Assembly: GCA_963920525.1 (NCBI GenBank)
Contig: OY986436.1
Span: 83,506,339-83,570,338 of the forward strand
Origin: Dichetophora obliterata
Lineage: Eukaryota > Arthropoda > Insecta > Diptera > Sciomyzidae
Reading direction: 5' to 3'
Length of the DNA stretch: 64,000 nucleotides
Part shown: in pieces, positions 1 to 10,896 of the stretch
How positions within the stretch are numbered: the stretch's first letter is position 1
How the letters are laid out: each line of letters begins with the position of its first letter
Program-made: the position numbers and the translations under genes
Notes under the pieces: model-generated
Database searches by the model: none
Told to the model about the DNA's origin: nothing
Seen by the model: the letters and a program-made list of their open reading frames with translations, nothing else

Positions 1-260
1 TCGCGCAAACCGCGTGGCCACAACGTTGAATGCGCGGATTGTGATTTAGTCGGCGATAATAATGGAGCAGCATCAGCAGCCCACACTTAATCCCAAGCAA
101 CTAAGCAGGGCCGATGCGTGTTTAAGGCACCCACTAAGTAAACAAACCGCACGATGTCGTTGTGGAGGTACAGTAACGGCGAAAGTTGAAATCGTCGCTG
201 ATCTAGCGACTGATGAGCCTCATCTATTCCATGTTGATAACCACCTGATGATGTAGGATG
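1..260. other. Unrecognised GC-richer edge segment
   Basis: This stretch is visibly richer in G and C than the kilobases that follow. A 64-codon plus-strand frame opens at an ATG at 62 with a Gln/His/Pro-rich start, and the frame entering from the window edge closes near 90. Neither shows a domain I recognise. It could be the end of an exon or of a retroelement cut by the window boundary. Confidence 0.2.
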
Positions 261-1024
261 CTGTGATTGTCTCGTTTATAATGCGAAATGTCTGCGTTTT
301 CCAACTACTGTCTTCTTGTAGCTTGTGCCTCTCCCTCTTTTGAGCTTTTTAATATATCTACGCGTAGATTGTGTATCGTAAATAACAGTTTATAAATGTA
401 TTCGTCGTGGCTAACCAATTGCCATGGTGTACGATTGTATTGTAAAGGAGTAACACATGTTCTTGAAAAACAACAACAAATTATTGCTTTCGGTGCATCC
501 ACGTAGGCTAGGCTTGGAAGAAGGTACGAATTTATCTAATGAAAAAAATTCAATCGGGAATGTGAGAATTCATATGAAAAGTTCTTATTTTCGTAATGTA
601 GCATTGTTTGCACTTTATAAATGATTTATTTGTTTAACATAAAGTTGGAGAGGAAATTAATGCAAGCCATTTATTATTCTGAAATTGAAATATATCTTCT
701 CAGATCTGTAAATTTTGTGACTCTGGAAAGGGGCAGGAAGATTCGAAAGGTCTACACGATTTGCCATAAGGGAGAGTTTTTCAAAATGCCACGTGACAAT
801 GCTAATCGTATGGAATTTCTTATACGTTTTTTAGTACGCTTATTATTAATCCTAGTAAATAATACTACTAAAAATTTTTCTTTTAACAATTTTTAAAGCG
901 AAACTTTTAAGTGCTCGTTCTGTTGAAAATTTAAAAAATTTATAGATATTTGCGACATGGTTTTCTAAGAATTTTGTTCCTTTTTACTTACGTCTATATC
1001 AGCAACGAAATTCTAATTGCGAAA
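261..1024. other. AT-rich stretch, no gene seen
   Basis: I see no supported gene, terminal repeat or RNA in this interval. The open frames are short and of low complexity. Confidence 0.4.
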
Positions 1025-1108
1025 ATATCTCGCCGCTATCGAGATTTGAACTCACTACCTCTCGATCGTCTGGCGGAGTTCTTACCCATGCCGCCACGTA
1101 GGCACACT
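1025..1108 (-). repeat. tRNA-like SINE head (degenerate)
   Basis: Read on the minus strand, the segment has a box-A-like GTGGCGGCATGGGTAAG followed about 35 bases later by a box-B-like GAGTTCAAATCTC, with a GACGATCGAGAGGT middle. This is the arrangement of the Pol III promoter in tRNA-derived SINEs. A proper acceptor stem and clean cloverleaf are not evident, so a functional tRNA is unlikely. The SINE body cannot be delimited from this one copy. Confidence 0.4.
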
Positions 1109-1815
1109 CGGTTTGTTTGTTAACTCGTCAATTCCCAGTGTCACCTGTAGGTGACAGAGATTGAAGAATTTATTTATCCTATAAAACAAAAAAAATGAAA
1201 AAAATTTACTACTACTATAAAGTAAACACACGGTAGTATTTATATTATTTTTTTGGCAACCCTGATACATACATCATCTGTCAAATTATTCATTTGTCTC
1301 AAACAGTTTTGAAATTTTTGTGCGTCGAAGTGGTTTTGAAACTTTTTTGTCATAAAAATGCCAAAAGGGTAAGTACTGTAGTACTTGTTTTTGCAAATTG
1401 TTATCATTGAATGTAACTTGTAATAGAAATGTACTTGTAATAGAAATAAGTCGTATTCTTCTTATTACCATATTAAGTTATAAGTATAAATTACGCCCCT
1501 GTAGGTGACACCCCCCTTACAAAAAATTAAGGGATGCACATTTTTTTCTTATTTTACATGCTTTAAATATCTAAACACGTCAATTAACACAAAAAAAAAT
1601 AATATTCTGCTATCAGGCAGAAGCATGGGAATTGATTAATTAGTTATTAGTTACTAAGAATTAATTTTCATAACTTGTCTGATGGATAAGCTCAGTTTAA
1701 AGCCAAGGCATAAGCCAAGGCACACCTCATTTGACGTTAGATGTCGCGTAACGAATCAATTTGAAGCGTTATAAAAATTGACGGCTTTATTCAAATCGAT
1801 TTTTAACATACTTTT
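1109..1815. other. No gene; small palindrome near the left
   Basis: No coding evidence is seen. A short hairpin (TGTCACCT, two bases, AGGTGACA) lies at 1139-1156, and a related half, CCTGTAGGTGACA, recurs near 1498. These may be ends of a short degraded repeat, but no target duplication is visible. Confidence 0.3.
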
Positions 1816-2316
1816 CACACAGAAAAAACAAATTTAATGAACTGCGTACGTTAAAATTAATTCATTGATTTTAATAAAAAAATCATTGAATTTTAATGAA
1901 TTGCTCATTGTTTTTAACGTACTGTTCATTGAAATCAATGAACTTATATTTATTAAAAATGTCTAAATAAATATCAATGATTTGTTTTCATTGGACTTTT
2001 CATTGATATCAATGATTCCAGTTGTAAATCAAATTTTAACGAACCATACATTGATTTTTTATGAACAGTTCATTGAATTCAATGTTTAGGTCATTAAATG
2101 CAATATATAGTTCATTAAATTCAATGTACAGTTAATTGAATTTAATGTATAGTTTATTGAATTTAATGTATAGTTCATTGAATTCAATATATTGTTCATT
2201 GATTTCAATGTATAGCTCATTAAATTCAATGTATGGTTCACTGAATTCAATGTACAGTTCATTAAATTCAAAGCATTGTTCATTAAATTCAATGTATTCA
2301 GTTCATTAAATTCAAT
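1816..2316 (+). repeat. 21-base tandem array, left arm
   Basis: Imperfect tandem copies of TAGTTCATTGAATTCAATGTA fill most of this interval, best preserved from about 2085 to 2316. The core CATTGAATTCAATG is a perfect palindrome, so orientation is set only by the linker (TAGTT here, AACTA in the right array). The outer part is more diverged, with variants such as TTCATTGATTTTAAT. Copies drift by single bases and small indels, as expected for an old array. The array stops exactly at the edge of the transposon that begins at 2321. Confidence 0.8.
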
Positions 2317-2951
2317 GTACATTAGAGCACCCACAAGATATATGGAAAATGCCTTTTTCTGATTTTCTTCGCTCTCCGTCCACTTTCCGTTAGATTGAGG
2401 CTAAAAAATAAGATTTGCAAAAAAAACTAGACTTCGGTAGTGGAAAAAACCCAGGCCCCCGGAGCTTTTATACCCAAAAACGGTCAAAAAATGGTGCATG
2501 GCTTAACTACTCTATAACTCGTTGAATAACAGTTTTAAGCTACTACATTACGTAAACATTTTTATGCACAAGAAAACGACAAATATTTTTTTCATAAGCA
2601 ATGTTGACCTTAGAATGACTTTTCATGGTGTTTTAAGGTGCCAAAGTCACAATTTAGAGGTTACTTTTTTTTTGAACGCCCCTCGTAAATTTTTGGACCG
2701 AGATATTTCTGGACAATAAACACCACGTTATGGAGAATTAAATGAAGTTTCTTCCAAAGCTAACCATTTTTGAAAATATTGATTTTTAAAGTCGTGAGAG
2801 TGTTTTAAGTTTTTTCAAATCTGACTTTCCTCACTCTAAGCACATTTTCAGTTATTGAAGCAATATTATAATATTTTCAGATGGATGAATTAAATTTGCT
2901 AATGTACTGCTAGGGCTTAATGAACCTGCTACTGTACACTTTATTGCTAGT

Positions 2952-3309
2952 TGTTAGATTATGCCATGTATTAAATAAAACAATATCTATTTAAGTTTTA
3001 TATTTGACAACCAAAGTTCAGTTTTATTTTCAGTCAAATATATTTATCCTCGCAACTTGCCGATCTTTACACTGTCGAAGCTAAACAAGAAGTAAGTTAA
3101 AAGATAAACGATAAAACTAAAGAAGCGTGTGTATAAGTACAAAACGAAAACAACAGTTATACCTCCATGCAATGTAGACTTGCAGATATTAGCTGTCTCA
3201 CTTACTCTTCTTCAGTTGAGATACAGATAATGTAGCTTTTGCTTTGCATACGAATTTCACAACGCTCAATTCAAATAGTACAGTGACCAGAATTCGTGTG
3301 CATTCAACA
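2952..3309 (+). mobile_element. Solo LTR, probably BEL/Pao type
   Basis: The 358-base insert starts TGTTAGATTATGCC and ends CATTCAACA, the TG...CA form of an LTR. It is flanked on both sides by CTAGT, a perfect 5-base target duplication (2947-2951 and 3310-3314). Removing the insert and one duplication joins the left arm into TTGCTAGTCTATGAAAAC, which matches the complement of the right arm near 3800. The TGTT...ATGCC start and 5-base duplication fit BEL/Pao elements, though Ty3/gypsy is possible. No internal retrotransposon sequence remains, so it presumably arose by recombination between two LTRs. Confidence 0.85.
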
Positions 3310-3449
3310 CTAGTCTATGAAAACACATAACATTGAAAAAAAAAATCAACAGCGATCTATTTTAAAATATAGAAAATTACGGCGTAATCGTGATAAAAAG
3401 GTATTAAAATTTGTTTAAAAGTGATTTCTTGTGAAAAAAAAAAATAATC

Positions 3450-3689
3450 ATGGAACATAAGAGTGCAACCAAAACTGCGTGCTTGATTGGTAAGTATTAA
3501 GATATCATTAAAATATTAGTGGTAAATGATATTGCGGAACGAGGAATTGCGCTTATAACTCGATTTAATGCTGTATTAACGCATCAGGAAGAGCAAAAAC
3601 AGTTTATCCTGCATACAATGGAGCAACATTGCAAGGATCTGCCATCAAAAAATTTTTCAAAATCAAAATTGATTAAATATTTCAAATAA
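3450..3689 (+). pseudogene. Start and end fragments of a transposon ORF
   Basis: Inside the unique centre of the 2321-4429 element, an ATG at 3450 opens a short frame (MEHKSATKTAC...). It is followed almost at once by a frame closing with a TAA at 3687 that contains VNDIAERGIALI and then EEQKQFILH. The same motif pair is found near the C-terminus of the large decayed gene at 45930-47490 (GVKLFEDYNRILTK, then EEKQFLLHVVER). The middle of the protein is absent, as expected for an internally deleted transposon. The function is presumed transposition, by context. Confidence 0.6.
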
Positions 3690-4558
3690 TCTTACGCCCA
3701 TAAAATTCAAAACTTGAAAAAATTACGTTATATTAAATTACTTACAACACTATAATATGATGTTTCTTTCTTTCATAATTTTTTTTCAGAGTTATGTGTT
3801 TTCATAGACTAGCAATATAGTGTACAGTAGTAGCAGGTTCATTAAGCCCTAGCAGTACATTAGCAAATATAATTCATCCATCTGAAAATATTATATTATT
3901 GCTTCAATAACTGAAAATGTGCTAAGAGTGAAGAAAGTCAGATTTGAAAAAACTTAAAACACTCTCACGACTTTAAAAATCAATATTTTCAAAAATGGTT
4001 AGCTTTGGAAGAAACTTCATTTAATTCTCCATAACGTGGTGTTTATTGTCCAGAAATATCTCGGTCCAAAAATTTACGAGGGGCGTTCAAAAACAAAGTA
4101 ACCTCTAAATTGTGACATTGGCACCTTAAAACACCATGAAAGGTCATTCTAAGGTCAACATTGCTTACGAAAAAAATATTTGTCGTTTTCTTGTGCATAA
4201 AAATGTTTACGTAATGTAGTAGCGTAAAACTGTTATTTAACGAGTTATAGAGTAGTTAAGCCATGCACCATTTTTTGACCGTTTTTGGGTATAAAAGCTC
4301 CGGGGGCCTGGGTTTTTTCCACTACCGAAGTCTAGTTTTTTTTGCAAATCTTATTTTTTAGCCTCAATCTAACGGAAAGTGGACGGGGAGCAAAGAAAAT
4401 CAGAAAAAAGCATATATGGGTGCTCTAATGTACATATATTAATTTATTCCCTTCCCAATTTTGTTTGAAGTGAAACGCGAAGTTGTGAAGACGTGTGGCA
4501 ATTGTGTGTGTAAATTTTAGATAAAAGGTGATAATAAATTAAATTAAAAGTGAAGAAA

Positions 4559-5470
4559 ATGATGTGCTTTGAATGTAAAAGTAAATTTAAATCTTTTGAA
4601 TTACTTTTAGTTCATATATAATAGTGTTTACCGCTGTTTCAATGAAATTTGCAATCTAGTATTTAGTAAAATCAGCCTTTAAAAAACATTTACGTGTTGT
4701 GCATAGTCTTGATACAAAAACAAAAAAAATTGCTAATTACTAATCGTAATCGCAATTTAACAGCTGTATTCATTTATAATATCTTCTAGATTGATAAATA
4801 TTTCTCCGTCGCTTTCGGAAATATACCTGGCATTTTAAGTGACTGCTGCCATCATTTTCAAAAATGTTTACATCAGGATGAAAACCACATAAAAGATAAA
4901 GCTGTGCGGGCAAAGTTGGTAGAAATTGAAGATTTCACTTATTACAGTGGTAAGCTTAATTTTTCTCGAGGCTAAATAAATAAATAGTTATTTTTTCATT
5001 TAATATCTTTCCAGACAGTACTGCTATGAAACTTCTTTGGAGCCTTCATGGGTATTTGATGCCCACTCAAAAAGTATGCAGTAAGGACAACTTTGGAAGA
5101 AAAACTTTCCCAAAGCATACAATTACCAGTTCCCAAGAGGCATTCGTTTTTGTTGGAAGCAGCATCCAGAAAGTCGAGGTGCGAGTTGAGTTTTTAAAAA
5201 CTAAAGGCGAAAATACTCAACCATTAATCTTTGCTGTTGGAGAGAAGAACTTCTCCTCATTCCAACAATTTTATGTGTTCATGGATGGTGTAAAATTTTA
5301 ATTTGCTAGTTTTATTAGTAAATGTGTGCTTTAAAATTTTTCAATTATTTCAGTTAAAATATCCTGCGGCAGGCACTCTCGTGTGGGACTTTATTGCCGT
5401 ATATTTTTATAAATTTAAAAACTATTCAAAATCGTCGAAAATTTGTATATTAATTGACTCTTTAAAATGA
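4559..5470 (+). pseudogene. Decayed multi-exon zinc-finger transposon-like ORF
   Basis: An ATG at 4559 begins MMCFECKSKFKSFELLL, a C2H2-like start. A second, damaged finger (KKHLRVVH) follows after stops. From about 4790 the frame reads to FTYYS, where a clean GT...AG intron (4950-5014, 65 bases, ending TTTCCAG) joins it in phase to DSTAMKLLWSLHGYL and on through QEAFVFVGSSIQKVEV to MDGVKF at 5301. A further exon after TTTCAG near 5354 reads KYPAAGTLVWDF and stops at 5468. The architecture resembles uncharacterised zinc-finger proteins that occur in many copies in insect genomes, which I cannot name. The core is open but the N-terminal half has stops. Confidence 0.55.
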
Positions 5471-5524
5471 AAAATATTGTTTCAATTGAAATTATTTTCT
5501 TATTTTAAAAATGTTTAGAGAGGG

Positions 5525-6150
5525 ATTAACAAATAATTCGTTGAATTTAATGTATAGATCATTCATTCCAATGAACTAAATACATTAAATTTAATGAACT
5601 GTACATTGAATCCAATAAACTAAATACATTAAATTCAATGAACTTAATACATTAAATTCAATGAAATAAACATTAAAATCAATAAACTATACATTATATT
5701 CAATGAAATATACATTGAATTCAATGAACTATAATACATTGAATTCAATGAACTATACATTGAATTTAATGAACTAAAAATTAAATTCAATGAACTATAC
5801 ATTGAATTTAATGAACTAAACATTAAATTCAATGAACTGTACATTGAATTCAATGAACCTTACATTGAATTCAATGAACTTTTCATTAAATTCAATGAAA
5901 AATCATTAATTTTGGCATTTTTTTAATGAACGTGTTCATTGAATTCAATGAAGTGTACATTGATATTCAAGGAACCATTCATTGAAAATCACTAAGTTTA
6001 ATGAACTATTCATTAAAGTATAAAGAAAATTCATTGAAATCAATGAAATCAATCAATGAATCAATGAAGTTCATTGGACCAAAATCAATGAAAAATTCAT
6101 TGAAATTAATGCACCTTTTCATTAATATAATGTACCTTTTTGGTTCAGTG
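5525..6150 (-). repeat. 21-base tandem array, right arm (inverted)
   Basis: Imperfect tandem copies of CTATACATTGAATTCAATGAA run from about 5570 to 5900, with diverged copies out to 6130. This is the complement of the unit in the left array, so the two arrays form an interrupted inverted repeat around the zinc-finger ORF. The distal part contains shorter ATCAATGAAATC-type repeats. Confidence 0.8.
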
Positions 6151-6779
6151 CAGACATCCAGAGAACTAAGATAATGTTGATTTCCTGTTTGATTTTAACA
6201 GGTCGTTAAAACGATTTACCATAATTAAATATATATAAAATCCACATTTGTTTTATGTTTCTAGATTTAAAGAATCTAAACACTTATTGCTTTCCATGAT
6301 TTTGTTTCAACAAATTATTGTTTTGGGTAATATACAGCTTGATTAGTACAATCATGTTTAACGTTACTGGACAGATAATATGAATGTGAAAATGATGCCA
6401 TAGGGAGCGTTTTTAATGAAGGGAAAATTGAATGATTGCAACAAGTACAGTGATGAACAAAACTGTTCACGAAAGTAATGAAATTTAACATTTTTGAAAT
6501 TTCGTGCTATGTAATGTATGTTTGTCAACCCGTTTCTCTCTTTTTAACAATCAGGTTATATATTTAGTGTCTGATGGCAAACTTTTTTTAAAGTAACGGT
6601 TCTTTTCCATTATTTTGACAAGTTAAAAGAAAACACGTTTCTTAACAGTTTTGTCCCCAGGAAGACTTATTAACATATCAAAGATATTTTGGGGACTATC
6701 CTGACAAAAATTAAGTGAAATTCTTAAAATTTGCTTACGTGTATAAAAAAAATAAAGAAAACTATCAATTATCGTATTG
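6151..6779. other. AT-rich stretch, no gene seen
   Basis: No coding signal, terminal repeat or RNA is recognised in this interval. Confidence 0.4.
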
Positions 6780-7525
6780 GACATTGGTGTCTACACTTTT
6801 ATACAGATGGGTCAATATTAAATGACAAGGTCGAGTATGGGGCTTACTCAAAAGCATTAAGCCCTGTAGTAAAGGGTATGCTTGATTCGTAAGCTGCCTG
6901 ATTACTGTAGTGTTTTCCAAGCCAAAATGATGACAATTATGGAAGTTGCAACATGGCTGGCAGAGAATGTCATCTCAAAACGTGAAATAAAAATTTTCTC
7001 GGACAGCCAAGCAGCGATCCAATTGATGGAGAAAGTATCCATCAATTCTAAAGTAGCCAAAGAATGCCGTGCTGCATTAAGCGAAATGTCAAACACGAGC
7101 TTGCTAGAAACGGTACATCGATGACTTCAATGGTTCGGAACTAACCGAGCTTCCCAATGAAAACTGTCAAACTGCTGCTCAAAGAGCACACCACATCTAA
7201 AGAAAACAAAAGATGGGCTGAACTCTCAACATACAGAACAACATAAGCCAATTCTTGACCTAAAGTGAAAAAGAGACCTTCTCTCGCTGGGAAGACTAGA
7301 GATATTCACGCTTGTGAGTTATTACACTGCACTGTTTAATAGGCAGACATGCCTCCATACTGGCAGTCACCACAAATGACTTCTGCAGAAGCTGCAGGGA
7401 CGTGGAACCCTCTTCCTCCTTCTATGTTCCTCTCCCGCTCTTGCTAGAAGAAGGCATAAACATCTGGGGTTGTTCTATTTTACGAGCATGACGACCTGTT
7501 TAGGACAAGCGTCAAACGTCTTATA
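6780..7525 (+). pseudogene. 3' end of non-LTR retrotransposon ORF2 (RNase H)
   Basis: The translation LHFYTDGSILNDKVEYGAY is the start of an RNase H domain, including the first catalytic Asp of YTDGS. After a stop and a frame shift the domain resumes as LPDYCSVFQAKMM and IKIFSDSQAAIQ, which carry the conserved acidic positions. Near 7380-7410 the translation DFCRSCRDVE recalls the Cys-rich C-terminal segment of such ORF2 proteins. RNase H at this position is typical of I, R1 and LOA-type elements. At least three frame breaks are present, so this is a dead 5'-truncated copy. Confidence 0.8.
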
Positions 7526-8394
7526 AGCTTCACCATAAGCTCAATGTGGATCCACTTGGAGTGAAGGCCAAGTGTGCAGCGGTATTAAAATTAACCTTGT
7601 TGGTCTTAATGAGACTTGGCAACCATTGTACATGGGAAAAGCAAAAAAACTAAGTTTTGAAAACTCAGTATTGAAGAAAAATATAAAAAATGGAATATCT
7701 TATAGATGAATTGGTAGAAAAGATAGAATTTCAATTGAAGTTACTAGGGCATTCAAGATTTTGACGGTCTTCAAGGGACGCGCCACCACTCTTCCAATGC
7801 AGGATAGTTTTGACGAGTGGACACCTTAACATGAACACAACATAACTGTCAGATCGATCTGTCAATGAGTAGTGGACGTTACAGTGTTCTAAATTAAACA
7901 ACACTTGGTATTGTTAAAAAAATGTATAAGAATTTGTGCCTTGATTAAGCATTACTTTTTGCGTAACAAAAGTGCGAAAGAAACAAAACAAAGGTGTTGT
8001 AGGATACACACCTTTACGGTATGTATCATTTATGCTTATATTACATTTAAATAACATAAAACAATATAATATCAAACTAAGTAATAGGATACAACCTTTG
8101 CGCTATAAATCACCTCATTTTATTTTTACTGTATTACATTGAAATAACATTAGGAAGATACAAGCAATTAAAACATATGTTCATTCTTAGTACTAGCATT
8201 TATCTCACTCACACACATTACATTAATATTGCCGAATAAAAACATATGATAACATGCATATAAGTAATACTTTTACACCTACACATATTACACAACATAT
8301 GATTATGTTTACGTTTCAAGTAATCTAAGTAAAAAAAGAATTGTTAACTAGTTCTAAGAAAAATTACCTCTATTCTTTTTTATATGGAAGCGAA
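7526..8394. other. AT-rich stretch with a short direct duplication
   Basis: No gene is recognised. Two diverged direct copies of a 60-odd-base segment starting TAGGATACA..CCTTT and ending AAATAACAT occur at about 7998-8056 and 8087-8150, roughly 88 bases apart. Confidence 0.35.
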
Positions 8395-9600
8395 AATTTA
8401 AAATAAAGTCGATCAGTCCTTGAACGGATGATTCCCTTGAGAAACCGGATTCAAACCTTAACAGGGTAACATGTCTGACTGTCGCAATCTAGCGAGGCCA
8501 GCATAATCCTTGTGAAATCGTCTAGCAACGTCAAAACTGATATCTGTCAGTTTGGCGGCTAATCTGAGCACCGGGCTCACTTAGGCTTAAAACGGGTTGT
8601 GTGTTGGGTTTGAAAACTACCCATAAAAAACAATTTCAATGAAAGCAAAAAAAAAAATATAAGAGAAATAAATTATCCCCAAAACTGATGACGACTACCG
8701 CAAACGAAAAACCTACAATGATTTACGAATATGCACCTGGAATGTCCAAACCCTAAATTGGGAAGGTGCCTCTATACAACTGACTGATGTCTTGAAAAGA
8801 TACAAAGCTGACATCACTGCTAACCAAGAAATGCTATGGAAGGGGGAAAAAAGCGTGCATCCTGTAATATCTACTACAGCGGCCATGCGGAGAAGCATGA
8901 GTTTGGATGCAAATTTGTAGTTGGCAAGAGACCGTAGCCTTACTTCATGCGATCCATATTTGTGAACGAACGGCTTACTATAATTCCCATCAAGGTTAAA
9001 TTGTTTAATATAAGCCTAATATGTGCACACGCTACGACAGAACACGAGGACGATAAGACCAAGGCAATATTTACAAGTGTCTTGAAAATGCTTACGCGCT
9101 TCGCCGCCGCCACGACGTAAAAATCGTTCTTGGTGACTTCAACGCTAAGGTGGACAAAGACAATATATTTGGTTCAACAGTCGGAAAGTTCAGCCTCCAC
9201 GACAACACCTCCGATAACGGAATGAGGCTGATTGACTTTGCCGCAGCATGAAACGTGGTCGTAAGTAGCACTAGATTCAAGCATCTTAATATTCATAAAG
9301 CCATCTGGATGTCCCCCGATCAAAAAACTTGAAACCAAATGGATCACGTTTTGATCGGCGGAAGGCACTCTTTGAGTGTATTTTATGTACGCACGATCCG
9401 TGGTGCAAACATTGACTTGGTTCACTATCTTGTCGCACACCAGATAAGTACACATCTGTGCGCAGCTAAGAATGCACGCAACCCTACACATAGACAGCTA
9501 AACGTCGACAAGCATCGTGTGAAAAACATGAACGTGTTAGCCCTTCCCAACAATGTTTGGACATGTTTAAACAAAATCGGACCGATTTTTACCGGATAGA
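8395..9600 (+). pseudogene. Non-LTR retrotransposon APE endonuclease region (decayed)
   Basis: From about 8720 the translation LRICTWNVQTLNWEGAS is the N-terminus of an apurinic-type endonuclease of a non-LTR element. After frame shifts it continues with VKIVLGDFNAKV (catalytic GDFN motif), NGMRLIDFAA, and QMDHVLIGGRH, then VRTIRGANIDLVHYLV, where the usual SDH is changed. The order and spacing match RTE-like or related ORF2 endonucleases. The GC-richer 8395-8690 segment directly upstream is plausibly the same element's 5' part. The copy ends near 9590 before any reverse transcriptase. It is a different lineage from the RNase H fragment at 6.8 kb, judging by the domains kept. Confidence 0.8.
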
Positions 9601-10893
9601 TTATTGGAAATAACCCCAGTCAGAACCCTAGTAGTATATGTACCTAAATTATGTATAAAGGCAGCAATTGTAATTTCAAAAGACTGGCGGTTAGATGAAC
9701 CAACCGACTGAATCATAGCTAGTAATTTTATTAAGCCAATTAACGACTATCCAACATAACCTTGTTGTATATAGATTTGCAGGTTTAACACTGATTTTCT
9801 AATGGAATAAAGTCTATTTTTTAAAATTCTCAGCACAATATTTTTAGAATACCATTATTATTCTAAAATTTTACATTCATTTACTAGATAAAGTCAACGG
9901 AATCATAAAAGTAGAATTCTAAAATTGAAAATATTTTACACATTGAATTGTAAATCATATAAAAATTATATAAACTACAATACAATTCAAATATATTTAT
10001 GTCTACGGGCAAAATATCTATCAGCAGTATATCTCGAGAACTATTGGATCTGGAAAGATTTTGTTGTAAACCTTTTTTGTGTAACACTTTATAGCAAAAT
10101 GTTTACTAATCCTCCGATAATTGAAGTTCACCTTTTTACATGAGTAGCAAATGAATTACCAAAGCAGTAAAACCTACCGTCTCAGCGATATTTTATGAGA
10201 TGATTACAGGAAAAAAATTAATTATCGCGTCCTTCGACGCGAAAAGTTTTTTGCGCTCACAAAACAGAAATTTCGCAAAGGGCTTTTCACATTTCATATG
10301 TTAATTCCAAATTAAGTATATTATCGGTAATAAGACTTAATTTAAATATCTTTCGCAAGGCGGATATTTTTTAGTTTTTTTTCTGGTCTAAATGCTACAA
10401 TCAGGGCACAGACTTTTTACCTTAATGTTTCAAACAAATACAAATCCTATTTCGTATATAACCCTGTAAAAAAATATCTTTTTGTAATTATATAACATAA
10501 TATCTAAATAAAGAATGCCATCATAAATTTTTTTCTGTAACACAAGTTCGAGTCAAACCTAAGGAAGCCTAATCATAAGTGTGTTATTATATATAATTAC
10601 ACTTATAAAAACATCTTTTTTAAAAAATACACTTTCTTCGCGCCTTCTGTGGTCCTGTACCATCAAATTGTTGTAGCCCAGATGGAAACGTGATAAAATA
10701 GTTAACAATGAACGCAAAAACAAATTTTGTGTACAATCAATGCAGTCACTTTTGAACTTTTGCATTTGGCAAAAAAGAAGAAAAACACTGTTTTGAAAAG
10801 CAAAAAGCACATATAATTTCGATTTGATTAAACAGAAGTTGTGCATATTAGCATGTCAAAGTGAGTGGACTGCAAAATCCACAGATTACTGCT
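9601..10893. other. AT-rich stretch, no gene seen
   Basis: About 1.3 kb of AT-rich DNA with only short open frames on both strands. No terminal repeats or protein motifs could be recognised. Confidence 0.4.
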
Positions 10894-10896
10894 TAA

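Larger units (their letters stand above)
2321..4429. mobile_element. DNA transposon with ~650-base terminal inverted repeats
   Basis: The left end ATTAGAGCACCC and the right end GGGTGCTCTAAT are perfect inverted copies, and the similarity continues inward for about 650 bases on each side at high identity (for example CCCAGGCCCCCGGAGC at left and its complement at right). GTAC lies directly outside both ends, a possible 4-base target duplication that is ambiguous because GTAC is its own complement. The left arm is interrupted by a solo LTR at 2952-3309. The unique centre keeps only the beginning and end of a reading frame, so this is an internally deleted, non-autonomous copy. A truncated relative lies at 17417-19098. 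The superfamily is not certain. Confidence 0.85.
1816..6150. mobile_element. Composite Foldback-like inverted-repeat element
   Basis: Two arrays of the same roughly 21-base unit, in opposite orientation, bound this segment (about 1816-2316 and 5525-6150). Its core holds a decayed zinc-finger reading frame (4559-5470) and a separate inserted transposon (2321-4429). The outer edges are loosely inverted: CACACAGAAAAAAC on the left, and GGTTCAGTG on the right, which is CACTGAACC when reversed. Long inverted repeats made of short tandem units around a coding core are the classic architecture of Drosophila Foldback elements. No outer target duplication could be confirmed, and the coding core does not look to me like the Foldback-associated NOF protein, so the assignment is by architecture only. 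Confidence 0.45.

Noticed and set aside
1025..1108. Functional tRNA gene on the minus strand
   Set aside because: Box A and box B analogues are present but a complete acceptor stem and paired anticodon arm are not.
2086..2334. 82-codon minus-strand frame made of repeated NxMNxTLNLMN units
   Set aside because: It is the translation of the 21-base tandem array (period divisible by three), not a protein gene. The same applies to the 69-codon frame at 5644-5853.
2321..4429. PIF/Harbinger assignment based on TTA next to GAGCACCC
   Set aside because: The flanking triplets are TTA on the left and TAA on the right, which are inverted and not a direct duplication; the inverted repeat extends through them to GTAC.
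1816..6150. CRISPR-like array in the regular 21-base repeats
   Set aside because: The units are contiguous, with no unique spacers, are palindromic AT-rich satellites, and occur in a eukaryotic transposon-rich context.
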